The notes beneath the pieces are model-generated. The model made no database searches. It worked only from the letters and a program-made list of their open reading frames with translations, and was not told the origin of the DNA. 64,000 bases of DNA. Origin: Emiliania huxleyi CCMP1516. Lineage: Eukaryota > Haptophyta > Isochrysidales > Noelaerhabdaceae. The stretch covers positions 559,178-623,177 of the forward strand of contig NW_005198091.1 in the NCBI RefSeq assembly GCF_000372725.1, written 5' to 3'. Shown here piece by piece: positions 39,420-51,069 of this stretch (the stretch's first letter is position 1; each line of letters opens with the position of its first letter). The translations under genes and the position numbers were made by a program.

Positions 39420-40510
39420 AAGAAATGTCCGGAAGGCTGGCGCCTGATATGCTGCCTCCTTGCGGTTGCTGCCGGCGAGCCTGGCGGTCCGCTGCACTTC
39501 AAGGAAGGAAGTGCTTGCTGTGTGTGTGAGTGTAGGTGGGAGGCACCGAGGCGTCTAGGGCGCTCCACTCTACCTTAAGCTCCTGAGGGGCGCGTGGTTG
39601 TAACCACGTAGTATGACTACAGCCCACCACAGACACTCCCCACTCCTCACGTGTGCACACTCCCTCACCCTCTCCTCTCTCCTCTCTCTCTCTCCTCTCC
39701 TCTCTCTCTCCTCTCCTTGTCTGTGCTGTCTGCCTGACTCAGGCACTCAATCTGCCGATGCGTGATTGTGTGTGGGCTGCTCCGAGGGGGCCCTGTGCGA
39801 TCCGACGGGTAGGGAGTCTGTGCCCGGGCGGTGTCCGGTGTGGAATCTTTCTCTGATCCCGCCTGTGATGTTGGGTGCGAGGTCGTGGAAGCCTTGATCC
39901 CAAGGGGGGGAGCCGATCCCACTCGTAACCAACTCTCAGGGGCAGTAGGTGGGCGAGCCTCGAGCGCGCTCATCTCGATCGTCAAGGCGTCGCTACGCGC
40001 GGTCTTCCGCGGGGGGAGCTTCGTCGACGGGTGCGGGACCGCGGCGCAGTCAGTGCCGTGGCGATGCCTCCGGCTGTTGCGGCGGGCGGCTTGCTGCTCG
40101 CGGCGATGGCGAAAAACTCGTCTCGTGGCACACCAAGAGCTTATGCTCTGGCGAGATGTGAGGCGCATGCGCCCAGGAGGGGAGGGCGCATGCGTAACGA
40201 CGCTGCTAGAGATGCCTTTCGGGGCCCAGAGATAAAACTTCTGATGCCATGCGTGACCTAGTAGTGTCCCCAGCTATGGGCGTGTCCACGTTGGAGCCAG
40301 GGGTGTGGGCGCGAGAATAGCTCCGCCGTTCATGGAGGCAACCGATACGATTCGACTGGTGTGTGTCGTCGTGGTTTCGTATCAAGAATACTCACTCACA
40401 CACACACGAAGTGCTTGCTGACTCGATGCCCCCCCGCAATCTTCTACCCGTACAAACTGGAACGCGCGAGGACCAGCGGGTCCTTCAGGCTTCAGCCACC
40501 AAAGCGGAAC
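39420..40510 (+). repeat. ORF-bearing repeat fragment split by an insertion
   Basis: Positions 39425-39520 match 51205-51283 and positions 40408-40510 match the next part (51275-51365) of the complete repeat. The two halves are consecutive in the complete copies, so 39521-40407 was inserted later. The fragment ends about 100 bases upstream of the giant receptor gene and points the same way. Confidence 0.88.
39521..40407. mobile_element. 887-base insertion with terminal inverted repeats and 13-base target duplication
   Basis: The insert is flanked on both sides by GAAGTGCTTGCTG (39508-39520 and 40408-40420). Its ends are inverted repeats: TGTGTGTGAGTG at the left and CTCACTCACACACAC at the right. 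No transposase frame was recognised, so it looks like a non-autonomous DNA element. Its right part (40200-40407) is related to 56305-56664. A CT microsatellite lies at 39660-39720. Confidence 0.75.
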
Positions 40511-40609
40511 CCGGAAAAGAAAGAAAGAAAACGGACAAGCCGCACGAATTCTTTTTTTCGAGTGAGTCACTGAGTTTTACCTTGTGTTCTCCTCAGCGGC
40601 GTCCCTTTG

Positions 40610-43600
40610 ATGCGCTTGCTGCTCTTGTCGACCGCCCTCGCTGGGGCGGCGGCGCAGAGCAGCCCCTTCCCGTCGATCAATCAGACTGGCACGCTCGAGC
40701 TTGGGCTCCCGAAGCTCGGATTTTCGGAGCCGGGCTCGCCGTCCTTCTTCACCGTGCCTTTCAACGCCAGCCGACAGCTCCAGCTGTACCTCACCCCCCT
40801 GTCGGGCAACGTCGACTTGTACGTGTCGGCCGTCGATCCGAAGCCAAAAGGCGACGAGTGGTCCGGTGGCAGCAGCGACTTCTCGACGCATCTCTACACT
40901 TCAGACAAGGCGGGCCTCGAGGCGGACTCGGTCACGATCGAGGCCCGGGCGCTGTGCGGAGACGCGGGCGCCTGCCCGGAGGAGGTGCACGTGGGCGTCG
41001 TGTCCTCGCCGCTGGCGGTCGCGGCGGCCCTCTTCCAGCTCACCGCCACGCAGCTCGACACCGACTCGTCCGCCTCTTCCGGCACCGCCGTCACCTTGTC
41101 GGCTGGCCTCCCTCTCGATGGCTCGCTCGCAGAGACGGAGGAGGCGCACTACATGTTCGTCGTGCCAAACGCGTCGGACGACACCGTCCTCACACTCACC
41201 GTCATCACCGCGGGCGATCCGGACCTCTACGTCTCCGTCGGCCCCGCCCTCTCCGACCCAGCTGAGCAGCAAGTCTGGCCGACGGCGACAAGCGGCGCCC
41301 GCTGGTCGGGCAACGCATTTGGCGGGGAGCGGTTGCTCGTCCCGGCGGCGGAGCTGCGCGAGGAGGCCGCCGGCAGCTGCGAGCAGCCTTCGGGCTGCGC
41401 CCTCTTCCTCTCCGTCGTCGCCTACTCGCAGACAGGCCGAACACCTGCCCCGCCTGCCCGCACCCCGCCTGCGCACCAGATGCCTGCGCAGCAGAGAGGC
41501 CCCGTGAGGAGGGGGCGAGGGGGAGGGGGCGAGGGGGAGGGGGCGAGTGGGAGGGGGAGGGAGGGGGGGGGGGAGGGGGCGTTGCTGCCGGGGGCGGGGG
41601 CGGCGGGTCCCGAGAGGCTGCGGGTCGCCTGGTGCTAGGCTACGAGCTGCTCGCCGAGCAGAAGTCCGCAGAGCACCCGACGGTCTTACGCGCCAACCGG
41701 CCAGCGTCCAAGCAGCTCGAGGCGGAGGGGTGGGCCTTCTTCGACTACCCCGTGCTCGCAAACGCGACGGGCGTCCTCCTCACGCTCACCTCCCTCTCGG
41801 GCGACGCGGACTTGTGCGCCCCTTATCCTCCCACCCCTCCGCCCCTGCCCTACAGCCCCGACAGCCCCCAACACCCCAAGCCCAGCGCCGACGGGTGCGG
41901 CGCCTCTGCGGCAGGTTCGCCTCGTGGAGCCAGGCGCGGCCCGGGATCGGCTCGCTCTCGGACGACACGTACATGTCGCAGAGCACCGAGGCGGTCGACA
42001 TCATCCGCATCGAGGCTGGCGGCGAGGACTGGCCGACCAGCCTGCCCGCAAAGCTGCACGTCGGCGTGCAGGCCTACGGCGCCGCGGCCGAGTTCACCCT
42101 GCTTGGCGCGGAGCCGGGAGGCACGGCGGCGACGGTGCTCTCCGCGGGGCAGCCGCTGGTGGCGGAGCTGCGCGGCGGCGACTGGCTCTGGTACTCCTTC
42201 ACGCCTGCGGCCGAGGGCGTGGGAGCCATCACCTTCACGCTCACGCCGCTGTCGGGCGACCCGGACCTGTACGTCTCACAGGAGCCAACCTTCTCGGCGT
42301 CGGAGCGGTGGACGTGCGCCGAGCCCCTCTTCGGCGCGCCCACTTGCGCCGCGTCGCTCGAGGCGGCCGGCGCCACGGACCAGGTCGTCTTCTTGCCGGG
42401 CGACCCGCTCTACTGCACGGCCTGCACCTACCGCGTCCTGGTCGCTGCCGCAACCTATACGAGCTTCTCCATCCTCGCGCAGGTGGGGTCCGTGCCGGGC
42501 GGCGGGTCCGTGCTGGGCGGCGGAGGCAAGGGCGGCGGCGGCGGCGGCACCGACGACGCGCCCGTCACGGCGCTGCTCCCCAACATACCGACGCGCGGCA
42601 GCGTCAGCGCGAACGAGTACAGCTTCTACCGCGTGCCGGTCAGCTCGACCAACCGCTCGCTCACTGTGCGGCTGACGAGCCTCTCGGGCGACCCGGACCT
42701 GTACGCGTCCTTCTCCGAGCTGCGGCCGACCGAGCACACCGCCGAGTTCCACTCCGGCGAGCTCGGCGACGACGCCCTCTTCCTGTCGCACTACGACCCG
42801 CGCTTTTGCAACGGCACGCGCGAGGGCGACGCGGGCTGCTCGCTCCACCTCGGCGTGGGCGGGTACATGGTCAACGCGTCGTACTCGCTCGCGGTCTCGT
42901 TCGGCGAGGAGAGCAAGCTGAGCCTCATCTCGGGCCAGCCGCAGGAGGGCAGCCTCGAGGCGCACGCGTGGCAGTACTACACCATCGCTCTCGGCGGAGG
43001 GGACGTCGACCAGATCGTCGTCTCGCTCGAGGCGAGCTACGGCGACCCCGACGTGTACATCAAGGCGTGCCCGCCGGCGCCGCCGCCGCCGCCGGGCGGG
43101 CACGCCGGCGACGACGCGTGCCCGCTGCCTTCCCTGGAGGACAGCGGCTGGTCGGGCACCGCCTCCGGGGGCGACATGGTCCGCGTCGCGGACTCGACCG
43201 GCGACGGCTGGTGCCTGCAGTGCACGTACACCATCGGCGTCGTCGCCTTCACGCGGTCGGCCTTCACGATCACAGCCACCAGCGGCGGGCCTGCGGACCA
43301 CCCGACCCGCCTGCTTCAGCAGGGCGTGCCCGCGCACGGCCAGGTCGGCGTCGGCGACTACGTCTACTACTCGGTCCAGCTGGAGCCGGCGCAGGACGTC
43401 TGGGTGACGCTCACCGCGACCAGCGGCGACCCGGACATGTACTCCTCCTTCGTCTCGACGGCGCCGTCGCAGGAGGACTACCAGTTCGCCGCGCGCGACC
43501 CGGCGGCGACGGACGAGCTGCACATCTCCCACTCGGAGGAGACGTACTGCAAGAAGGACGGCCGCGAGCGGACGCCGTGCGTGCTGGTGGTTGCCGTGTA

Positions 43601-46600
43601 CGGCTTCGAGCAGGCCGACTTCTCGATCGTCGCCGTGCAGACGCCCGAGGCGCCCGTTCAGCTGCAGGACGGGGCGCCGCAGCAGGTTGCGCAGCAGGGC
43701 ATAGGCGAGTGGCGCTACTTTGAGTACACCGTGGGCGCCCTCCCGCCCGCCGAGGCGCTCCTCCTCAAGGCGGGCAAGAACTGCAAGTCGCACGACAAGT
43801 ACCTCGGCCACTTCGACGATCTCGCCGCGTGCGCCTCCGCGTGCGAGTGGGAGGAGGACTGCGCCTTCTTCGAGTACGGCACCGGCGACAAGGTGGGCGA
43901 GTGCTACGCCGAGTGGACCGCGTCCGACTGCAAGGAGGGGTGGGAGGACGCGCCGTACAACTTTTACGCGCTCGCGCAGACAAAGGGCGCCTTCACCGTC
44001 TCCATCTCGCCCACGATGGGGGACCCCGACCTGTACATCTCCAAGGGGCGCACGCAGCCGACCGAGGAGGAGCACGGCTGGCGCGCCGTCTCGCCGGGCG
44101 CCGACGCCATCCGGGTCGACTCGGGCGACCCCGACTGGTGCGGCCTCTGCACGTACACGATCGGCGTGCTCACGCCGCAGACCGCCTCGGCCTACTCCGT
44201 CGTCGCCTCCACCGGCGCCAAGGGCACCGTGCTCGAGGACTCCAAGCCGATGCTGCGCGTGATCCCCGCCGGCGACGGCGAGAACTACCGCCTCTACGTT
44301 CCCGGGCAGGGGGAGCAGCGCGGCCTCGTCTCGATCACCGTCTCGGCCACCGCCATCTCCGGGGGCGTGCGGCTGTTTGCAAACACCACCGGCTGGCCCA
44401 ACGCGACGCACCACCAGTGGGCGTCCGACCCGTCGCAGCCGGCGGAGGCGGGCGCCGGCGCACGGCTGCACCTCGACGACGACGCCCTCAGCGTGTGCGT
44501 CTCCAGCTCGCCCAACTGCGTCCTCTACTTGCGCGCCGAGGCGGTCGGCACAACCGACGCCTCGATCTCGATTGTCGCACAGATCGAGCGGCCCGACTCG
44601 GGCCTCTTGATCGACTTCGCGCAGTTCAAGCCCGGCGGCAAGCGCAAGCGCTGGTCCGACGCAGAGAGCTCGTGCAGCTCCTCCTTCACCACCCAGGGCG
44701 GACACCTCGCGCGGATCGCAAATGAAGACGAGCAGGCGCTCGTGCAGCGGCTCTGCACAAAGCAGGACTCGGGGGACCGCGGCTGCTGGATCGGCTTCAC
44801 GGACGCGGCGAACGAGACGGTCTGGGAGTGGAGCGACGGCGATGATCCGCAGTGGCCGACCACCTACACGAACTGGGCGCCGGGCGAGCCCAACGGCGGC
44901 CTGACCGAGTCCACCGACGCGGCGAGCATGTACGCCGCAGGCCCCAACGTTGGCAAGTGGGACGACACGTGGGGCGAGGCGGACGAGCAGAAGCGGCACT
45001 ACATCTGCCGCGTGGACGAGCGCACGCCGCACGTCTTTGGCTCGGCCGCCTTCGGGCCGCCGCTGCCGACGACGCCGCTCCTCACCGCCCTCGTCCTCGC
45101 GGATCCGCCCACTGCCTGCGAGCCGATCAAGCTGACGCGCGGACCGTCAGGGGAGCCCGTCAAGGCGCCGCTCAACAAGACTAAGATGGCGGTCCTCATC
45201 AAGCGCGGCGATTGCGACTTTGTGGTCAAGGCGCGCAACGCGCAGGCGGCTGGCGCGTCCGCCGCCCTCATCTACGACCGGGTGTCGGGCCCCATCCTGA
45301 CGATGATTGCGGGCGACAACGACGCGAGCGACATCCACATTCCGTCCATCATCATCACCAAGGAGAAAGGCACCGCGCTCGCCACGAGGCTCAAGAGGGA
45401 GAACTCCAACAACTCGCGACTGTACGCCACGCTCCGGCTGCCGCTCGAGCGCGACGTGGCGCTCTCGGCCGGCATCCCGCTGCAGGGGCATCTCGAGGCG
45501 CAGGGCTACGCGCTGCACCGGCTGACCGTCTCGCACGCGTCACGCATCCTCATCTCGGTGTCGGCCAGCTCCGCCACCGGCGACATCGACCTCTACGTCT
45601 CGTCGGATGGCACGCCGCCCACCACGACCCACTACGGCTGGGCGGCGATGGCGCTCGGCGCCGACTTCCTCGAGCTGCGGCCCGACGAGGAGGGGTACGT
45701 CGGCGGCGATGCCACGCCGGGCACATACATCATCGGCGCCTACAACGCCGGCGGGGACGAGGCCACCTACACCATCGTCGCCACCGTGGGGGGCACTCCC
45801 ATCCTCGCGCCGGCGGGCACGCCGCTCAACGGGCGCGCCGCGCTTGGCGAGCCGATGCTCTACCGCTACTTGCACGCGCCCGGCAAGAACGCGTCGGCGC
45901 TGCAGATGGCGGTCGCCGCCCTCTCGGGCAACCCCGACCTGTGCGTCTCGCGCAACGCGAGCGCGATGGAGAAGCTGCCGCTCCTCTCTGGCGCGACCGA
46001 CGTGGCTGCGCGCGAGGCGGCCGAGAAGGAGACCGAGGCGTTCCGCGCCGCCATCGCGGAGCACTGCACCTGGCACCGCGAGCTCGACGGCTCCGACACG
46101 CTCACCGTGCGGCACGACGAGCCCGAGGGCGGGCCGGGCTGGTACTACGCCGCCGTCTTCACCGACGACGCCTCGGCCCAGTTCACCTTCACCGCGCGCG
46201 TGGTGGACGGCAAGGCGGTCCCGCTCGAGCCGAACCAGCCGGCCTCTGGCGGCGCGCCGACGGGCGGGTGGTCGTACTACGCGCTCAACTTGGGCGACGA
46301 CTCGGACCACCCCGTCGAGGAGGTGAGCCTCGTCCTCACCGCCACGCTGGGCGAGCCGGACCTCTTCGTCTCGTTCGGCGAGAAGCTGCCCGGCCGAGCC
46401 GACGCGGAGCACGACGCGGCCAAAGTCGGCGGGCGAAGCGCGTACACCCTCACGCTGCCCGCCTCGGACCTCGGCACCGCGACGAGGCTGCTCATCGGCG
46501 TCCAGGCCGAGGGCACGCCGTGCGCGTTCTCGCTGACAGCGACGGTGACGCGAAGGGCGGCCAAGGGCGAGGGCTCCGGCGGCTCCGGCGGCTCTGGCGG

Positions 46601-48356
46601 CTTCCCGCCGGCCTCCCCGCCGCCTCCGTCGCTGGAGCCGGTTCTTCGTCTGCTGCCGGCGACGCCAATGGCAATGGACGTGAGCGACGCCGGCGTCAAG
46701 AACTTTGAGTACGTGGTGCCCTCGCCGTCCACGGACCTCGAGCTCGTCGTCACGCCGCTCGGGGGCGAGTGGGAGTCCGACCGGCCGCCGCAGAGCCTGC
46801 TCCCTCCCAAGCTGCTCGCCGTCACCGGCGGCCCGAACGAGGGGCGCGCGACGCCCGCCCACCACGACTTTCCTCCCCAGCGCACCCTCTTCGAGAGCAG
46901 CACCGTGCGCGACGCCGGCGAGCGCAACGTCGACGCCCGCGGCTCGTGGACGTACAAGCTGGTGCAGTCCAGCAAGCGGTGCCGGGCGGCCCACGCCGAC
47001 CTCGGCACCGCAAGCTCGGCGCAGGACTGCGCCGCAAAGTGCCGCGCGTCTGCGGACGGCTGCGCGTACTTCACGTACGGGCGCCGCGGTGGGAAGTGCC
47101 ACGCCGAGCGCACAACCTCCTCCGCCTGCCCCGAGGGGCTCGAGCGGGCGGACCTCGAGCTGTACGCTCTCTTCCCGCCGTGGGACGAGGCAACCTCGCT
47201 CCGGATCGCGGCGCAGGACGCGGCGCCCGCCTCGTGCGCCGCCGCCTCGGGGGGCGCGGGCTGCGTGCTGCACGCGGCGGTCATCTGCGACGCGCCGCCA
47301 TGCCACTTCTCGGTCGTTGCCGCCCCGGCCGACCAGCCGATCAAGCTGGTCGGCCAGGCGCAGCGGCGCGTGCGGCCTGCAAACGAGTGGGCCTACTTCT
47401 CCGTGCGCGTGGCAAAAGACGCGACGGACGTGGTCCTGACGATGCGCGTGGAGAGCGGCTCGCCCTCGCTCTGCGTCGTCGAGACGGTCGACACGGCCGA
47501 CGACAGCTCCCCCGACTTTGACTCGGACGACCGGGAGGACGGCGCCTGTCCGCAGGCCCACCCCGCGAGGGCGGCGGACCCAAAGCTCGTGCTCCAGCAG
47601 TCGGATGTGGCGGCGGACGCGTGGCTCAAGCGCAGCGATGGCGACGGCTCCTTCTTCACGCTCGAGCTCCTCCCGTCGGACAAGCGCTGGTGCACCAGTT
47701 GCTCCATCCTCCTCGCCGCCGCCTCGCCCGAGGCCGCGAGCACCTTCACCCTCACCGCCGTCGTGGGTGGCGTCAGCCCGGCGGGCGGAGGGGGGCATGG
47801 CGGCGGCGGCGGCGGCGGCGGGGTGGGGGGCGGCGGCAGCGCCGTTGGGGCCGTCTTCACCTGGTTGTTGGTGATCGGCGTCATCGCCGGCGGCGGCTAC
47901 GTCGGCCGCAAGCGGTACGTGCGCGGCCAGCCGCTCGTGCCCGGTTTTGTGAAGAACTTCCAGGCCCCGTCGATGGACTCGCTGCGTGGGATGCTGCCCG
48001 CGTCGCTGCCCTCTCTGCGCTCGTCCAGAAGCCGCGCGCAGGTCAGCGTCGGCGCCGGCGCCGGCGCCGGCGGCCCCGGCGCCATCGACCGGGCGCGCTC
48101 GGCGCTCAACCGGCGCACGCGCGGCACGCGGCTCGCCGACCAGGAGCTGCGCTCCTACGACGCGCCGCTCGCGCCCGGGGACGGCTTCAACCCCGTGCCT
48201 TCGCCGCTGCACGGCGGCGCCCCGCCGGCCGGCGGCAGTTACGTAGCGCCCGTGTTGGCGCCCGCCGGCGGCATCGCTCCCGCTGACGAGGAGCCGACCG
48301 TGACACCTCTCACGAGCGTCGCGGCAGCGCAGGCAGCTGCCGCGGCGAGGGTGTGA
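40610..48356 (+). CDS. Giant membrane receptor-like protein: PPC repeats, C-type lectin, PA, PAN-like domains
   Basis: Exons 40610-41435, 41639-41813 and 41915-48356 (GC-AG then GT-AG introns) give 2480 residues. A signal peptide (MRLLLLSTALAGAAA) is followed by many PPC-like beta domains marked by SGDPDLYVS or close variants. Between them are a PAN/apple-like Cys module (952-1019) and a C-type lectin domain (about 1231-1370, with CWIGFTDAANETVWEWSDG and WAPGEPNGG). A protease-associated PA domain (1382-1499, KRGDCDFVVKARNAQAAGA) and a second PAN-like module (2015-2089) follow. A Gly-rich linker, one transmembrane helix (about 2309-2335, FTWLLVIGVIAGGGYV) and a cytosolic tail of about 145 residues close the protein. 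The EPN in the lectin loop suggests calcium-dependent mannose-type sugar binding. A surface protein for binding glycans or particles is inferred. No protease catalytic domain is present although PPC and PA usually accompany proteases. A copy of its TM-coding segment lies at 50841-50987. Confidence 0.9.
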
Positions 48357-49078
48357 AGCCCCATACCGCCCGTCCTTACTACGGGACGTGCTGGCTGCGA
48401 TCTCTGCTCTCTGGTGCTCTCTCGCATCGCTTTCGAACTGCGGCTTGTTCCCTCGCCGCACACACTAGTGTCCGGCCCAGCCGAGAAATGTACCTGCGAG
48501 AGGTCGTGTGTGTCTGTGTTTTGCCATGTGACTGAGGAGGGAAATTAAGATTCGCTTCCACACACGCTCGTAGTCACTGACGCATGTCGGGGAGGACCCG
48601 CGTCGCGCCAGGCCGCAGGCGACGCGCAGCTGCAGCTGCAGCGGCCGCTGCGAGGCTGGCGGTTGGACACCCCCCGGGCCCGCCGCGCCACGCCGCCACG
48701 CGATCGTGGATCGTGCAGCCGGTGCGCGATCGGGCAACTGGCGCGCGCAGTATGCCAGACACTAATATGGCAAAATTCTCATTCGTTGGTTGCATACCAT
48801 GCGGCCCCCCGTCCCACACACGGGAGCCAACACAAGAAAGGCGCTTGTGTGCGGAGACGAGACACGCGGGCCCCGGGGTCGCACAAGTTCGTTCGCAACG
48901 ATCCAACGAACCATCGCGCACACCAACCAAGCCCGCGCGCGAGAGACAGAGTCAGAGAGCCGGAGTCGATTTTGTACTGTGACTGCGGGGCCCAAGCCGA
49001 TCGTCAGTCCGTAGGCAGGCGGATGGCGGACGAAGGGCCGTCGGAGAGATCAGCCGCGTCTGATCGCCACATGACCCC
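48357..49078. other. Intergenic region between convergent genes
   Basis: About 720 bases containing 3' flanks of the receptor gene and the U-box gene. Several short frames overlap on both strands with no domain. No repeat was recognised. Confidence 0.45.
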
Positions 49079-50549
49079 TCACGCGCGCTTGCCCTGCTGC
49101 CACTCGCTGATCTGGCTGCGCAGGTTGTAGTTGGGGATGAGGCCGAAGGACTCGAGGTCCGCGTTGGTCGTGGGGCTCGTCTTCTTGCGCTTCTTGTGCA
49201 CCCAGTGCACGATCGCGTGGCGCTCGTAGGTGTACCCGTCCGAAGCGATGACCGGGTCGATCATCACTTCGAAGGTGATCGGGCAGACAAAGGCGTCGGG
49301 CGGCTCGTCGCGCCGAGCGGCGGATATCGACAGCTTCTTCTCGAGCTCGACAAGTGCCTGCCGCGCCGCCGCCTGCTCCGCCAGCGTCTTGCCCGCCGCC
49401 TTGCCCGCGGCGCTGACGGAACCCTCGGGCGCGACGATGACGGTAGAGAGGAAGACGGCGTGTCCAGACCCGTCCGCCAGCGGCATCGTCGAGTAGTGGA
49501 CCTTGCGACGCGTCGCCATCGCAAGCTGGTTCAGCTCGCTCTTGTAGTCGGGTTTCGAGCCGACCGCCGCCATGAGCGACTCCACCGCGTCGCCAGCGAT
49601 GCGCTCCACTTCGACCAATGCCGCTTCAACGTTCGACTTGTCGGAGAGGGACGCGACGGCGCGCAACACGCGCCCCGCGTCGTACCCCATTGTGACGAGC
49701 GCGCGGACCGTCGCATTCTCGGCGGGGGAAGGAGCGGGCGCCACCGGCGCCGCCTGGCCGAGAGCAACAAGCGGCGCAGTGCGCCGCCGCATGGTGGACT
49801 CCGCGACCTCGGTGATCCAGGTGAGCATCTTGTCTCGCTGAACTTTGCGCGCAGAGAGGATGGTGATCTCTCGCTCCTTGTCGAGCCGAGTCAGATCGAT
49901 GAGGCAGCCAAACTCGCTGCACCGGTCAAAGATCTGTAGAGTGCGGGAGAGTGTATGAAAAAGACGGGAGGAAGGGAAGGGGGGGGGGGGGGGGGCTTCA
50001 AAAAGTCACCGCGATGCGTCCGTTGTTGCGCGCGTGCAGCGACTCCTTGACGACCGCGTGGTTGTACTGGTCAGGGACCCGAATCACGTGGGCAATCGGG
50101 GGCGAGTTGTCGCGGAGCAAACTCGCGTCAAAGCCGACGAAGGAGCGGCGTGGCTTGTCGTAACAGAGGCGAAAGAATAGGTAGACGGCCGCGATGCGTC
50201 GCTCCCGGTGGCTGCGAGGGTAAGATGGGGAGGGGACGATCTTGGAACTAAGGTTGCCTAATACTAGATGGGAAGGGGTGGGAAGGGCGGGAAGGGCGGC
50301 GGCGCGGCGAGGGCGGGTGGGGGCGGCGAGGGCGGCGGCGGTGAGAAGCGGGGGCGGGTGGGGGGGGGACCTGCCCACAAGCTTGAGCTTGAGATCGCCA
50401 CCTTTGTCTACGTAGGATATCTTGCAGCCCGACGCGGCCACCACCACCTTGTACGTGGCGAAAAAGCTTTCGCGCTGATCGTGCGGCACGTGAAACGTGG
50501 CAAAATGTGCCGCCTCGGACTCAGCGTACGAAGACTTGGCGCTCCACAT
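49079..50549 (-). CDS. U-box protein, probable E3 ubiquitin ligase, with dsRBD-like region
   Basis: The last exon 49933-49079 joins 50549-50010 by a GT-AG intron at a codon boundary. A further intron between about 50376 and 50211 is likely but the frame is open through it, so length is 410-464 residues. The C-terminal U-box (about 70 residues, [20 protein letters not shown] then [14 protein letters not shown]) matches the fold that recruits E2 enzymes. Before it, [20 protein letters not shown] through [20 protein letters not shown] has the pattern of a double-stranded RNA-binding domain. A UBA-like helix set ([21 protein letters not shown]) lies further upstream. The N-terminal exon ([20 protein letters not shown]) is not recognised. 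UBA plus dsRBD-like plus U-box is an unusual mix. Confidence 0.8.
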
Positions 50550-50840
50550 GGAGCGATCGCCTAATAGTCCGCATGATGTAAGGGCGCCGCCAGCAAACGA
50601 GGGAAGAGGTTCTACAAGATGGCGTCGCCGCGCTTGGCCGGCGCCGCAGAGGGTGGCGGCGCGAGCGGGCGCTCGGCGCGCGTTAGAGCTGAGGGTGTGC
50701 AGCGAGTAGCATGCGGAGCGGCGTCCGCGATTGACGGCAGTGTTTTTGTGTGGCGAGGGACAGAGGAGCTTATACGAGCTTACTGTACGAGCTTACCAAA
50801 CGCCGCAGCCGTGATCGAGAAAAAGAAATTTTGCCGCGGG

Positions 50841-50987
50841 GTGGCGTCAGAGGGGGGCATGGCGGCGGCGGCGGCGGCGGCGGGGTGGGGGGCGGCGGCA
50901 GCGCCGTTGGGGCCGTCTTCACCTGGTTGTTGGTGATCGGCGTCATCGCCGGCGGCGGCTACGTCGGCCGCAAGCGGTACGTGCGCG
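50841..50987 (+). pseudogene. Duplicated fragment of the giant receptor gene (linker and TM helix)
   Basis: Nearly identical to 47766-47925 of the receptor gene, apart from a deletion of about 12 bases in the Gly-rich linker. The frame that encodes FTWLLVIGVIAGGGYVGRKR is open here inside a longer frame (50750-51337). The fragment ends where unrelated DNA begins, about 80 bases before the ORF-bearing repeat. No intron of the source gene lies in the copied part, so DNA and RNA routes cannot be told apart. Confidence 0.92.
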
Positions 50988-51069
50988 CGGGACGGTCGAA
51001 GGCCTCCACATCCGACTTTGCAGGGCATATCCTAAGCACGAGCCCACCCACCCTGCCTGCACAGCCTAC

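Noticed and set aside
42276-45032. 918-codon minus-strand open frame opposite the giant receptor
   Set aside because: Arg/Val/Gly/Asp-biased product with no domain. It is a shadow of the receptor exon, which has clear domains in the opposite frame.
45540-48461. 973-codon minus-strand open frame opposite the giant receptor
   Set aside because: Same reason: composition bias only, while the plus strand encodes recognisable PPC, PAN-like and transmembrane segments.
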